Shown here in pieces: positions 28,359 through 35,981 of a stretch of DNA of 64,000 bases. The stretch is taken from assembly GCF_002251735.1 (NCBI RefSeq), contig NZ_NOXS01000029.1, positions 103,080 to 167,079 on the forward strand. The letters run 5' to 3'. The translations under genes were made by a program, and so were the position numbers. The notes below the pieces were generated by a model that did no database searches, had not been told where the DNA came from, and worked only from the letters and a program-made list of their open reading frames with translations. This DNA comes from Elstera cyanobacteriorum (GTDB lineage Bacteria > Pseudomonadota > Alphaproteobacteria > Elsterales > Elsteraceae). Positions within the stretch are counted from its first letter, which is position 1. Every line of letters starts with the position of its first letter.

Positions 28359-29429
28359 ATGATAATTTATATCAACTGGAATCATCTCGCTATTGTGAAC
28401 CAGAACAAAAAATTTATTCATGATGTAATAAATCGCGTATTGATTGCCTACGTAGACGGTACGCATTATGTCGTAATTGAACCTGAGTCCACCAAGATCC
28501 TAATCGATTCGGGCCTGTTTAGTGGCGAATCTAATGCTCGTCTGCAGAGCATTGGCTCGAAATATGGTACCCGAGGTGGGGTACTAGAAAATAAACATGC
28601 GTCGATTCTTGAAGTGATGCCGGATCTTGAAGCCCCCTTAGAATGTGATGAAAAAAATAAATATAGAATTGGACTGCGCGCATTGTTATCGTCTAAATAT
28701 CTAGACCAACCTATATTGCTTGTTGAGGGTAAGGAGGGTCGCATTTATGAGTTAATGATGGAGGAAGTAAGGAAAAAAAATAACATTGGAAAGCTAGTTT
28801 ATGAAATTGATATTGGCGGTGGTGACACAACTGCCGCAAATTTTACTTCTCGGGTTGACCGTAGACGGGTTGTTGTCTGCCTTGGCGATACCGATAAATT
28901 AACACCGACTGGAAGGTTTGGTCAAACATTGTTGGCTATTCTGGATGAGGCAAAAAAAATAGAAAAATTTATTGGCCGAGTATGTGAAACACCCGGTCGA
29001 GAAGTTGAGAATTTCATTCCATATGAAATATTAAAAAGAATTCCTCTCGCTAAAGGGGGAGCAGATAGATTAAAAATAATAGACAGGTTATTTGAGAGGC
29101 AAGGAGGAGGCATTGTTGATGATTGCATATGGTTGTACTACGATCTGAAGACAAAAATAGAACACGCGAGAATTCTGGATTATGCTAACGATTCAAGATC
29201 AATTGAGTGGGTATTGAGAAAATACCACTTATCTGATGTTCGGGAGATTAATGAATTCAATTGGCCGGTCTGGGGTGGCGGTATAGTGGAGAATTTAATG
29301 AAAAACAACTCGTTGGTCAAAGAGTTTTGTCAATTTGTGAGAAATGATAAGTATTTTGAATATCACTTTTATCATTGGTTTTGCGGATTTATTTTTTATT
29401 TTGCAGGTGAGCCTTCAAATCGTACTTAG
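28359..29429 (+). CDS. TOPRIM/DUF4435-like protein paired with the AAA ATPase
   Basis: 356 residues from ATG at 28359 with GAGAAG upstream; a TTG at 28347 is less likely. LLVEGKEGRIYE (Glu123) and VVCLGDTDK (Asp177, Asp179) match the Glu and Asp-x-Asp metal sites of TOPRIM nucleases and of DUF4435 (AriB). GRVCETPGREVENFIPYEIL is also typical of TOPRIM/DUF4435 proteins. Residues 1-110 form a separate alpha/beta region I do not recognise. AT-rich like its partner. Predicted effector nuclease unleashed by the ATPase; the family link is by motif only. Confidence 0.68.
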   Translation: MIIYINWNHLAIVNQNKKFIHDVINRVLIAYVDGTHYVVIEPESTKILIDSGLFSGESNARLQSIGSKYGTRGGVLENKHASILEVMPDLEAPLECDEKNKYRIGLRALLSSKYLDQPILLVEGKEGRIYELMMEEVRKKNNIGKLVYEIDIGGGDTTAANFTSRVDRRRVVVCLGDTDKLTPTGRFGQTLLAILDEAKKIEKFIGRVCETPGREVENFIPYEILKRIPLAKGGADRLKIIDRLFERQGGGIVDDCIWLYYDLKTKIEHARILDYANDSRSIEWVLRKYHLSDVREINEFNWPVWGGGIVENLMKNNSLVKEFCQFVRNDKYFEYHFYHWFCGFIFYFAGEPSNRT

Positions 29430-29441
29430 CAATTAGCCGGA

Positions 29442-29630
29442 TTAACTTTTGTCGATGTATCGACTTACAGCCCGTTCAAGCTCACTCGCCACCCACCGGG
29501 CGCTTCGCTTGCCGATATGGATCGGCGGCGGCAGCACCTTTTGCTGGATCAGGCGATACACTTGGCTGCGCCCGATGGCGAGGCGGGCGCAGACGTCGGT
29601 GATCTTTAGAAGCTGAATCGGTTCGTTCAT
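29442..29630 (-). CDS. AlpA-like helix-turn-helix regulator/excisionase
   Basis: 62 residues: LLKITDVCARLAIGRSQVYR, then PPPIHIGKRSARWVASELER. This is the AlpA/MerR-type winged-helix pattern (helix-turn-helix near 10-30, wing at RSARW). AlpA proteins activate P4-type integrase promoters or act as excisionase. Last gene of the leftward early operon, facing int across the cargo genes. Confidence 0.85.
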   Translation of the reverse strand: MNEPIQLLKITDVCARLAIGRSQVYRLIQQKVLPPPIHIGKRSARWVASELERAVSRYIDKS

Positions 29631-29642
29631 CGTCCTTACTCC

Positions 29643-30245
29643 TTAATCCATCCGGGGCAGCAGAATGCGGGCGCGCTCAAGCCAGGTATCGGCGGCGTTC
29701 GCCCAGCGCTGGGGTTTTAGTTTGCGTGGCAGCGGGTGGTTGGCGCCGGGCAGGCCCTGGGGGGCGCCGGGGTGCAGGTCGCGCGCTTCGGTCGCCAGCA
29801 GCACGCCATCGGCGTATTTCACTTCCGCCGCAATGCCCGGCGGCGGTGGAAACTCCAGCCCCGCCGCCCGGTGGATCGCCAGGGCCGAAACATCTTCGAG
29901 GTGCCGTAGCGCCGGGCGCTTGCCATAGGCGGCAAGGGCCTGTTTCAGCGGCGTCGGCCAATCGCCTAAATAGGCCTCGTGCGCATCGTGCAGCAGGGCA
30001 TAGGGCGCGGCATCGGGGCTAACCAAGTCGGCAACCTCAACGCAATGCTGCGCCACGGAATAGGGGGCCGATAGATGCCCGGCAAACCGCACCACCTGCC
30101 CCAGCGCTTGCGCAATGTCCCGCCACACCACGTCCGAAGGGCGTGGGTCGAGATAATACCAGCGCCCGCCGGAATGGGTTTGCAGCCAAGGGCCGCGCCC
30201 CTCGGCAGGGGCATCGGGCAGGGGGATCAGCGTTAGGGCAGTCAT
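29643..30245 (-). CDS. Phage HD-domain phosphohydrolase (YfbR-like)
   Basis: 200 residues from ATG at 30245, which has GAGG nearby; an upstream ATG at 30260 is the alternative. WLQTHSGGRWYYLDPRPSDV opens the protein. The HD metal residues are in SVAQHCVEVADLV and LLHDAHEAYLGDWPTPLK, and AEVKYADGVLLATEARDL supplies the last Asp. This set matches YfbR-like 5'-deoxynucleotidases and phage HD hydrolases. A likely role is adjusting nucleotide pools during phage replication. Confidence 0.8.
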   Translation of the reverse strand: MTALTLIPLPDAPAEGRGPWLQTHSGGRWYYLDPRPSDVVWRDIAQALGQVVRFAGHLSAPYSVAQHCVEVADLVSPDAAPYALLHDAHEAYLGDWPTPLKQALAAYGKRPALRHLEDVSALAIHRAAGLEFPPPPGIAAEVKYADGVLLATEARDLHPGAPQGLPGANHPLPRKLKPQRWANAADTWLERARILLPRMD

Positions 30246-30305
30246 GCGGGCGGGCCTCATCGGCTGCGGGGAAAGCCCCGGCGGTTGCCCGCCGGGGGTG
30301 CGCGG

Positions 30306-31364
30306 TTACAGGGTGCCGAAAAACAGCGGCAGCGCGGTCTCTTCCGCCGCTTGGCGGGCAGCGGCTTCGACGGCAATGCGGATCATCCGTTCGGGTTCGA
30401 TCAACTGCAGCGCCCATTTCACCGACCCACCGAGGAGGCGGTAATAGAGGCGCACCGGCAGCAGGTGCCGCTTGCCATTTTCGAAAACCGGGATGTTGAT
30501 CAAGAATAGCTCGGGCACTTTCACGTCCCGGCCTTCGCTGTCTTGATGCTGGTCTTTATAGTTCAGCGTCTTTTGTCCAGTCTTCGGGTCGAAACTTTGC
30601 GCCACTTTGGAATTGTTGGTGATTTCAATTCCCGCCGCGAATTTTTCCATATGCAGTTCGGTCGCAAACCGCTTGCGGCGCAGTTTGTAGATCGCCTTGC
30701 GGGGGATGTAGCGGTCATCGGTCGGCTCTGGCCCGTCGCTATCGATCAGCTTGCCTTCCTGGTCGATATACCGGCCTGCGGCATCGGTCAGGCTGATATC
30801 GTCGCGCAGGTTCAGCAGGTCCAGCATCAACTGCAACTGGCTGGCTTCCAGCATCTGCCAGTCGTGGGGCGGATTGTGGATATCGACCGCCCGGCTTTCC
30901 AAGAAGAAAGCGAAATCTTCCTGCGTCATCAAATCGCCGTTTGCCGCCTTCATCCAAGCCTTCATGGGTTCGGACAGCGGAAATGCGTAATCGGCGCGGT
31001 GCGTGTTAAAGCTGGGTGCGGCGTCCGCCCCCTGACCGTGATAATCGATCTTCACGGTCAGCTTATAGGGTTCGAACAGCGTGGCGTGCAGCGCCGACTC
31101 CGGGCGCTTAAAGCGGTTGGCGTAGTCGATCAGGCTCTGCAGCGTTTCGATCTTCGCCGTCGCGGTCAACCGTTCGGGCTGGGTACGATATTCGTCGATC
31201 AGCTTCTTGGTGCTGACCAGCGTGCGCCCAGTCGAGATTTCAGCGACTTGGACGGTTTCGTCTGGCTTTTCAGGGTGCGGAAAGGTCCAGCCGCTGCCAT
31301 CGGTCAGCCCAGCGGCTTTATCAAACAGGGTCGAAAGGTCAAGCGGGGTTTGGGTGTTCATCAT
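30306..31364 (-). CDS. DUF2303 (YfdQ) family phage protein
   Basis: 352 residues. Matches the YfdQ/DUF2303 layout: TKKLIDEYRTQPERLTATAK near 50-70, then a long conserved middle (ADYAFPLSEPMKAWMKAANG, FAFFLESRAVDI). The C-terminus is a beta-rich part with PELFLINIPVFENGKRHLLP. The family is common in early regions of siphoviruses and myoviruses of Proteobacteria; its biochemical role is not established. The gene leads a leftward run of short unknown genes. Confidence 0.78.
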   Translation of the reverse strand: MMNTQTPLDLSTLFDKAAGLTDGSGWTFPHPEKPDETVQVAEISTGRTLVSTKKLIDEYRTQPERLTATAKIETLQSLIDYANRFKRPESALHATLFEPYKLTVKIDYHGQGADAAPSFNTHRADYAFPLSEPMKAWMKAANGDLMTQEDFAFFLESRAVDIHNPPHDWQMLEASQLQLMLDLLNLRDDISLTDAAGRYIDQEGKLIDSDGPEPTDDRYIPRKAIYKLRRKRFATELHMEKFAAGIEITNNSKVAQSFDPKTGQKTLNYKDQHQDSEGRDVKVPELFLINIPVFENGKRHLLPVRLYYRLLGGSVKWALQLIEPERMIRIAVEAAARQAAEETALPLFFGTL

Positions 31365-31376
31365 CGCCTCGGTGGG

Positions 31377-31748
31377 TTAGCTGTGGTTGTGGCGGGGCGC
31401 GCGCCCGAGGTCGTGACCCTCGAACATCGTGCCCTTGTTGGGGTTGCGCAGGGTGATCCAGTTGGTGTCGGTGACAAAGAAACGATCTTTCGTCACCGGG
31501 CGATTGGGCGTTTTGACCTTGGAGTTGATCACCACGTCCAAGCCTTTGCGGTCGGCTGTAAACTCGATGGTGATGGTCAGGCTGCCCTTGGCTGTATCGA
31601 CGTGATGGTCGCAAATCTGCGTTTGCAGGCTTTCGACGATTTTGTTCATGTCCTTATTCAGGCCATCAAAATCATCACCGCCGTTGGTGCGCTCGATCAG
31701 TTGCGTAACCGTGCGCAACTGAAATGCCCTTTCATCGATTTCCGACAT
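31377..31748 (-). CDS. Hypothetical phage early protein
   Basis: 123 residues, acidic N-terminal half (about 1-45: TQLIERTNGGDDFDGLNKDM) and a beta-rich second half (GSLTITIEFTADRKGLDVVI, RFFVTDTNWITLRNP). No motif I recognise. Genes with this look often sit next to DUF2303, suggesting a shared function. Starts inside the end of the preceding 122-residue gene and stops 12 bp before the DUF2303 gene. Confidence 0.65.
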   Translation of the reverse strand: MSEIDERAFQLRTVTQLIERTNGGDDFDGLNKDMNKIVESLQTQICDHHVDTAKGSLTITIEFTADRKGLDVVINSKVKTPNRPVTKDRFFVTDTNWITLRNPNKGTMFEGHDLGRAPRHNHS

Positions 31749-32100
31749 TCTCTGCTCCTGCGGATTGCGCCGCGCCGGGTAAAATTGGCTGGCGCGGGGG
31801 TGGGAAGGTGTAGATCAGTGCCGAAGGGCGCGGTGGTCCTGGGGCAAACCGCCGCTGGTAGTGCAGCCAATCGGCCATCGCGGCGGCGGCAAGCGGCTGC
31901 AGGCTGCCGATATCCACCGTCATCGGTTTGCCGCCGTCGCGGCGCACATCGGCGGTAAAATCGAACAGCGCCAGCACCGTCACCGTGCCTAGGCCGGGCA
32001 GATGCGCCGGGGCATCCACGGCCAAAAACGCGGGCCGGGGCGGCGGGGTCATAAGCTGCTGCCACCAGCGCAGCAGCCCCAAGGCGGGCCAAATCAGCAT
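31732..32100 (-). CDS. Hypothetical phage protein
   Basis: 122 residues, rich in Ala and Pro, with a hydrophobic start (MLIWPALGLLRWWQQLM) that could be a membrane anchor. A middle block FLAVDAPAHLPGLGTVTVLA, FDFTADV reads like a beta sheet. No family recognised. The last 17 bp overlap the next gene on the same strand. No strong ribosome site is visible, so the exact start is uncertain. Confidence 0.5.
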   Translation of the reverse strand: MLIWPALGLLRWWQQLMTPPPRPAFLAVDAPAHLPGLGTVTVLALFDFTADVRRDGGKPMTVDIGSLQPLAAAAMADWLHYQRRFAPGPPRPSALIYTFPPPRQPILPGAAQSAGAENVGNR

Positions 32101-32124
32101 CGCGGCGGGCCTTTCGGTTAGGGG

Positions 32125-32640
32125 CTAGGCCCCGGCTGGGGCGGCGGCGCCAACGGGGGCATCGGGCAGCGCCGTATCGGTGGCCGGTTCGGCGGGCGGG
32201 GAATGCCGCGCGCAAAACTCGGCCGCTTCCGCCTCGGTCGCAAACACATGCGCTATGCCGATATGCGAAACGCCGTAAATCGCAGGCAAGTACCGCGTGC
32301 GCAGAATCCGAATGGGGGTTAGTTCCTTGTATTCCCGCAGCACGGCGTCGGGGGACTGCTCCCAGGGCAGCGTGCTGCGATAGCGGTCGCCCATCCCCTG
32401 GGCAAACAAATCCCCCTCATTCAGCCCAATCTGCGGCGCGGGGGCCGGGGCAGCCAGGGCATCGCGGATTTGCCCCATCAGGGTCTGGCAGCCGCGCGCA
32501 ATTTGGTCGTGCGGCTGCCGCGCTGCCGGGTTATCGGCCAATTCCACCGACGACATCGCGTGATGCGTCGTCGTGACGGCCAGCATTTGGGTGATCTGCC
32601 CCAACAAAGCGGCGGGCAGGGTAAAATACTCTTGGCTCAT
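32125..32640 (-). CDS. Hypothetical phage early protein
   Basis: 171 residues with good ribosome site (GAGG 5 bases before ATG). N-terminal helical region (MSQEYFTLPAALLGQITQML), a central region with RYRSTLPWEQSPDAVLREYK and RILRTRYLPAIYG, and an Ala/Pro-rich tail. No catalytic motif is recognised. Lies in the leftward early operon between two short unknown genes. Confidence 0.6.
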   Translation of the reverse strand: MSQEYFTLPAALLGQITQMLAVTTTHHAMSSVELADNPAARQPHDQIARGCQTLMGQIRDALAAPAPAPQIGLNEGDLFAQGMGDRYRSTLPWEQSPDAVLREYKELTPIRILRTRYLPAIYGVSHIGIAHVFATEAEAAEFCARHSPPAEPATDTALPDAPVGAAAPAGA

Positions 32641-32664
32641 GGGAACCTCGTGGGGCAGCGCGGG

Positions 32665-32844
32665 TTAGGCGCGGCGTTTTTGGGTGGGGTAAAGGCAGGC
32701 CAGCAGCCATTCCAGCGTGCGGATGGGCTGCAGCGGGTCGGGGATCAGCAGCGCCAGGGCGCGGCGGGATGTGGACGCTAAGGCAAGCTGCGTAACGCTT
32801 TGCGCCGCTTGCAGCGGGCCGATCAGCCGGGCGAAGGGGTTCAT
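32665..32844 (-). CDS. Small hypothetical phage protein
   Basis: 59 residues from ATG at 32844, which overlaps the previous stop by ATGA. Sequence: MNPFARLIGPLQAAQSVTQL, then RRALALLIPDPLQPIRTLEW. Mostly helical and basic at the end. The longer upstream frame from 33084 covers the 56-residue neighbour and is not used. No function recognised. Confidence 0.5.
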   Translation of the reverse strand: MNPFARLIGPLQAAQSVTQLALASTSRRALALLIPDPLQPIRTLEWLLACLYPTQKRRA

Positions 32845-33011
32845 GACCGCCGCCCATAGGCCACGCGAACAATCTCCACCGGGCCAAGGTATCCGCCCGG
32901 CGGAAAAAGCTGGATGATCATGGCAACAGTGTCGCCGGAATACAGGGCGGTCGTGCGCCGCAGGTGCGCCCTGATCCGCCGCGTGCCGTGGGTGGCGGCG
33001 GGCGGCATCAT
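32841..33011 (-). CDS. Small hypothetical phage protein (56 residues)
   Basis: 56 residues, ATG at 33011 to TGA at 32843-32841. Starts MMPPAATHGTRRIRAHLRRT, ends with a beta-like stretch (MIIQLFPPGGYLGPVEIVRV). Its start overlaps the preceding stop and its stop overlaps the next start, both by ATGA, which strongly suggests a real gene in a coupled series. No function recognised. Confidence 0.5.
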   Translation of the reverse strand: MMPPAATHGTRRIRAHLRRTTALYSGDTVAMIIQLFPPGGYLGPVEIVRVAYGRRS

Positions 33012-33247
33012 GCCATGCCGCCCTGCAGCACCCCAAAGCGCGGGCTGCGGCGGTCAAGCGGGCGGGACAGGCGCTTGCGGGCAATCTGCCGCGCTTCCGG
33101 CCCGTGGGCGATTAAATCGGCGCGCGACCAGCCGCGTTCGATCAAATCATCGTCGGTGACCACCGCATCATCGCCGCGTGCTGCCAGAACAGACAGCATG
33201 TCGCGGGCGATATCGGCGGCGGGGGTGGTGTTGGGGCGATGGGCCAT
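33008..33247 (-). CDS. Small hypothetical phage protein, first gene of the leftward early operon
   Basis: 79 residues from ATG at 33247, with AGGAG 9 bases upstream; ATG at 33280 is rejected because it lacks such a site. MAHRPNTTPAADIARDMLSV, then VVTDDDLIERGWSRADLIAH suggests a small helical DNA-binding or adaptor protein. It is the first gene after the leftward promoter at 33328-33356, the place of N-like or other early regulators, but no specific resemblance is seen. Confidence 0.6.
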   Translation of the reverse strand: MAHRPNTTPAADIARDMLSVLAARGDDAVVTDDDLIERGWSRADLIAHGPEARQIARKRLSRPLDRRSPRFGVLQGGMA

Positions 33248-33327
33248 AGGTGGCTCCTCAGCGACCAGAAAAGGGGACAATCTCGAATGTGCCGCCGCAA
33301 GGTCAGATGGGCGCGGCGAGTGATATG

Positions 33328-33356
33328 ATTTATGCGGCGTTTACGCCTCATGTCAA
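33328..33356 (-). promoter_or_regulatory. Leftward early promoter with repressor operator in its spacer
   Basis: On the minus strand: TTGACA (33356-33351), 17-bp spacer, ATAAAT (33333-33328). The spacer holds GCGGC-GTTTAC-GCCTC (plus-strand 33334-33349), a near-perfect copy of the operator. Repressor binding would cover the space between -35 and -10. Controls the leftward early genes, with the first start about 75 bp downstream. Confidence 0.75.
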
Positions 33357-33365
33357 TGCGAATTT

Positions 33366-33381
33366 GCGGCTAACACGCCGC
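33366..33381. promoter_or_regulatory. Second left operator
   Basis: GCGGC-TAACAC-GCCGC, a perfect 5-bp dyad with N6, inside a 6-bp dyad TGCGGC/GCCGCA. Its centre is 32 bp from that of the operator in the leftward promoter, about three helical turns, suiting cooperative binding. It lies 49 bp before the start of the plus-strand TM-WYL/TerB-like gene and may also control it. Confidence 0.7.
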
Positions 33382-33429
33382 ATGCGATTCCGGCGCGGCT
33401 ATGGCAGGCTCTCGTTAAGAGAGAAAAAC

Positions 33430-34302
33430 ATGCGCCCTGTGACTGCTATTGTAATCGTTCTGGCCGGTGCCTTTTCGGCCCTCGTGCTGCCCTGGTGGCT
33501 GGCGTTGATTTTAACGCTGGGCGCCTTGGGCTGGGCTGGTCGAAAGCCCAAGGGCGCCCGGCCCGGCGCTGGGGCAGAGGGGCGCACGTCCGACCAGGAC
33601 AAAAAGCAGTATCGCGCGGCCTGCCAGCCCCTAACGGCGGCGGAGTTGGCTCGCTTCGAGCGGTCTTATCTTGTCTGGATGCGCTACACCAATGCGGCGG
33701 GGATCGAAAGCACGCGCCGCGTAGCTGTCGCGGGCGCGACCAATGATTATGCCTATGGTCACTGCCTCGAAGCGGGCGATCAACGTCAGTTCCGGTGGGA
33801 CCGAATGGCCGAATTGGTTGAACTGCAAACGGGCGAAATTCTAACGCCCGGCGCTCCCGAAACCCTCGGGCGGATTGAGGATGTGCGGCGCGGGCCGATC
33901 TTCGCCGCGCTGCGTCCGTTGCGCCCGGCGCTGAATGTTCTGGCCTATGTTGCCCGCAGGGATGGGGCGATGCGCAAACCGGAACGCGCTATCATCGTGG
34001 CGTTTGCGCAGCAGGACAGCGCCGCGTGCGCCGCCTTGGCGGCTGAAGTGTTGGATGCAGAAATCAAGAAGCTGCCGCCCATCGAGGTTGGGGAGATGCG
34101 GTACCACCTCAAGGCGCTGGCTGACCGTCCCGAGGCGTGGCGGGCTGACCTCTGCGCGCTGTGCGTCCGACTAGCGCAGTCGGACAAGGTTCTGCACGAT
34201 GCAGAGCGGAACACGCTCGCGGATATTCACCGGCGGCTTGGAGTTGAGGTGCCTAAGGGGTTTGTTGGAAACCGTAAATCAAGTGAACAACTTAGCCAGT
34301 GA
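33430..34302 (+). CDS. Membrane-anchored protein with WYL-like and TerB-like regions
   Basis: 290 residues from ATG at 33430 (AAGAGAG upstream); the upstream extension crosses the operators. A hydrophobic segment at about 3-35 anchors the protein. Residues about 60-130 look WYL-like (RFERSYLVWMRYTNAAGIES, then RQFRWDRMAELVELQTGEI). Residues about 150-285 resemble a TerB-type helical domain (YVARRDGAMRKPERAIIVAF, LCVRLAQSDKVLHDAERNTL). WYL and TerB modules are recurrent in stress and phage-defence loci. The gene precedes the deoxyribosyltransferase-like gene by 8 bp, so both are likely one transcript. Confidence 0.6.
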   Translation: MRPVTAIVIVLAGAFSALVLPWWLALILTLGALGWAGRKPKGARPGAGAEGRTSDQDKKQYRAACQPLTAAELARFERSYLVWMRYTNAAGIESTRRVAVAGATNDYAYGHCLEAGDQRQFRWDRMAELVELQTGEILTPGAPETLGRIEDVRRGPIFAALRPLRPALNVLAYVARRDGAMRKPERAIIVAFAQQDSAACAALAAEVLDAEIKKLPPIEVGEMRYHLKALADRPEAWRADLCALCVRLAQSDKVLHDAERNTLADIHRRLGVEVPKGFVGNRKSSEQLSQ

Positions 34303-34310
34303 GATTGTAG

Positions 34311-35198
34311 ATGACTGCGAAAGAAAATAAGAACGAATTAAATGAAGGAACCGATAATATTGATGAGAAAAAGAAATGTTTTGTAATTATGCCGATCTCC
34401 GATAACAAGGATTATTCTGCTGGTCATTTCGGAAGGGTATATGAGCATCTAATTGCGCCAGCAGTATCGCAATCAGGTTATCTGCCGGTTCGAGCCGACG
34501 ACTACCAGAGAACGGATTGCATCCCGATAACAATTATTAGGGATATTGTAAATGCTGAGTTGGTTATTTGTGATTTGAGCAGTAAAAATCCGAATGTAAT
34601 GTATGAACTCGGTATACGTCATGCATTTTCAAGACCTACTGTTTTAATTAAAGATGACAAAACTTCTGAAATATTTGATGTTCAATCGCTTCGATATTTG
34701 CAATATGAATCCTCTCTAAGAATAGATTCTGTTCAGAAGTCAATACCAGAGATAGTGTCATTCATTTTAGAAACTGTTTCTGATTTAAAATCAAAGACTA
34801 ATTCACTTATAGATATAGCGAAAATTTCTCCTGCAACAAGTAGCGATGCTGATCACCTGCCGAAGTTCTCAGAGGATGCCAAGTTTATTCTCATGGAGAT
34901 GCGCTCTTTATTTGATAAATATCACTATAAAACCTCTGAGTCTGTGAGTGGGTCTCCGATACCAATCCCGCCTAGAATGAATTATAATAGAATCGCGAGA
35001 AAGTTTGCCGATACTGGCGCAGTTATCCAGGACGGTGACAGGGTTTATAATGGGAGTGGAAAATTTCTTGGCTATTATTTGAAAACGCAAAGCGAGGCGA
35101 GTGGAACTATTCAACTAAAAAACCGTCTTGGCGCGGTTATTTCTTACGCTTTAAATTTTCAACTTTTCAGTAAAGAACGAACAAGTTCAGAAACTTAA
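34311..35198 (+). CDS. Nucleoside deoxyribosyltransferase/TIR-like protein, candidate immunity effector
   Basis: 295 residues, AT-rich. KKCFVIMPISDNKD (22-35) opens the fold. ADDYQRTDCIPITIIRDIVN, LVICDLSSKNPNVMYELGIR, HA and RPTVLI follow, with a conserved Glu99 in NPNVMYELGIRHA. This is the CFVIMP...NPNVxYELGxxHA pattern of the Nuc_deoxyrib_tr/TIR-like superfamily, many members of which cleave nucleotide N-glycosidic bonds in defence systems. Residues about 180-295 form an unrecognised C-terminal region. Its stop overlaps the convergent repressor gene by 12 bp. Placement beside the repressor parallels lambda rex and other superinfection-exclusion genes. Confidence 0.65.
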   Translation: MTAKENKNELNEGTDNIDEKKKCFVIMPISDNKDYSAGHFGRVYEHLIAPAVSQSGYLPVRADDYQRTDCIPITIIRDIVNAELVICDLSSKNPNVMYELGIRHAFSRPTVLIKDDKTSEIFDVQSLRYLQYESSLRIDSVQKSIPEIVSFILETVSDLKSKTNSLIDIAKISPATSSDADHLPKFSEDAKFILMEMRSLFDKYHYKTSESVSGSPIPIPPRMNYNRIARKFADTGAVIQDGDRVYNGSGKFLGYYLKTQSEASGTIQLKNRLGAVISYALNFQLFSKERTSSET

Positions 35199-35981
35199 AC
35201 TCGGTTCGACCCGTAACGTCTGAACCACCATCGCCTGAATAAGGATATCAGCTTCGCCCACCTCGTGCATCCATTCACCGGCACTGGGTGGTCCGGGGAG
35301 GATGATCGGCGCCTGAAAGGCTGGGTCGGTGGAGCGGGGCCAGAGCAGGTGTTGCCCATCCAGCCCCAGGGCATATTCCTTGATCGTCGCTTCGAAGTCG
35401 TTGGTATCGGTCGCGCGCCGCAGGCAGACCACGCGGTCACCCGGTTGCGGCGTGCGGGCCATATCCTCATAGCGGGCGACGATGGCAATCGTACCCTCGG
35501 GATAGACCCGGTTCATCGAAGCGCCGATGACCACCAGCCCAAAGCGCGAGAGATTTGGGTAGCGCGACAGGGGCGGGGCGGCAACGAAATACCGGTCTTC
35601 TTCCGGCCATTCATAGGCCGAATTCCAATGCCCTGCTTGCACCTCACCCAGCACCGGAATCGGTTGCAGGCTGATCGGCGCGGCTAAGGCGGGCGCGCTG
35701 GCGGGGATGTCGCCCGCCATGTCTGGTCCTAAAGCCCCCAGCAGATCGGCAACGGTCACTTTCAGTACCGGGGCCAAGGCTTGCAGCTTATCGATGTGGG
35801 GGCGATGCCCGCGCTTAATTTGGCGGACGGCATCCACCTTCAAGCCCGCATTTAGACAGGCTTTCCGTTCACTCAGACCGACCGCCGCCAACCGGTCCCG
35901 AATAAACGCCAGCAGGGCAATATTCGGGTGGCCGGGCGGTAGCCCGTCGTCATCGGCGTGATCGGTCTCTGTCTTACGCAT
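35187..35981 (-). CDS. Prophage CI-type repressor (HTH plus S24/LexA-like domain)
   Basis: 264 residues from ATG at 35981. Upstream codons in the same frame cover the operators and are not used. The helix-turn-helix spans about 20-75 (RLAAVGLSERKACLNAGLKV, DAVRQIKRGHRPHIDKLQAL). The C-terminal S24-like domain (about 110-264) contains GLVVIGASMNRVYPEG, where Ser of GASMN fits the peptidase Ser, and GDRVVCLRR with PGDRVV before the expected Lys region (DFEATIKEYAL). It should hold lysogeny and be self-cleaved on SOS induction. Three operators lie directly upstream. Confidence 0.87.
   Translation of the reverse strand: MRKTETDHADDDGLPPGHPNIALLAFIRDRLAAVGLSERKACLNAGLKVDAVRQIKRGHRPHIDKLQALAPVLKVTVADLLGALGPDMAGDIPASAPALAAPISLQPIPVLGEVQAGHWNSAYEWPEEDRYFVAAPPLSRYPNLSRFGLVVIGASMNRVYPEGTIAIVARYEDMARTPQPGDRVVCLRRATDTNDFEATIKEYALGLDGQHLLWPRSTDPAFQAPIILPGPPSAGEWMHEVGEADILIQAMVVQTLRVEPSLSF

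Noticed and set aside
30543..31958. 471-codon plus frame across the DUF2303 gene
   Set aside because: Antisense shadow: the DUF2303 family pattern is clear on the minus strand, and the plus frame is Gly/Arg/Val-rich without domains.
33250..33429. Upstream start for the WYL/TerB-like gene
   Set aside because: The extension runs through both left operators and the leftward promoter; ATG at 33430 has a ribosome site and begins a membrane segment.
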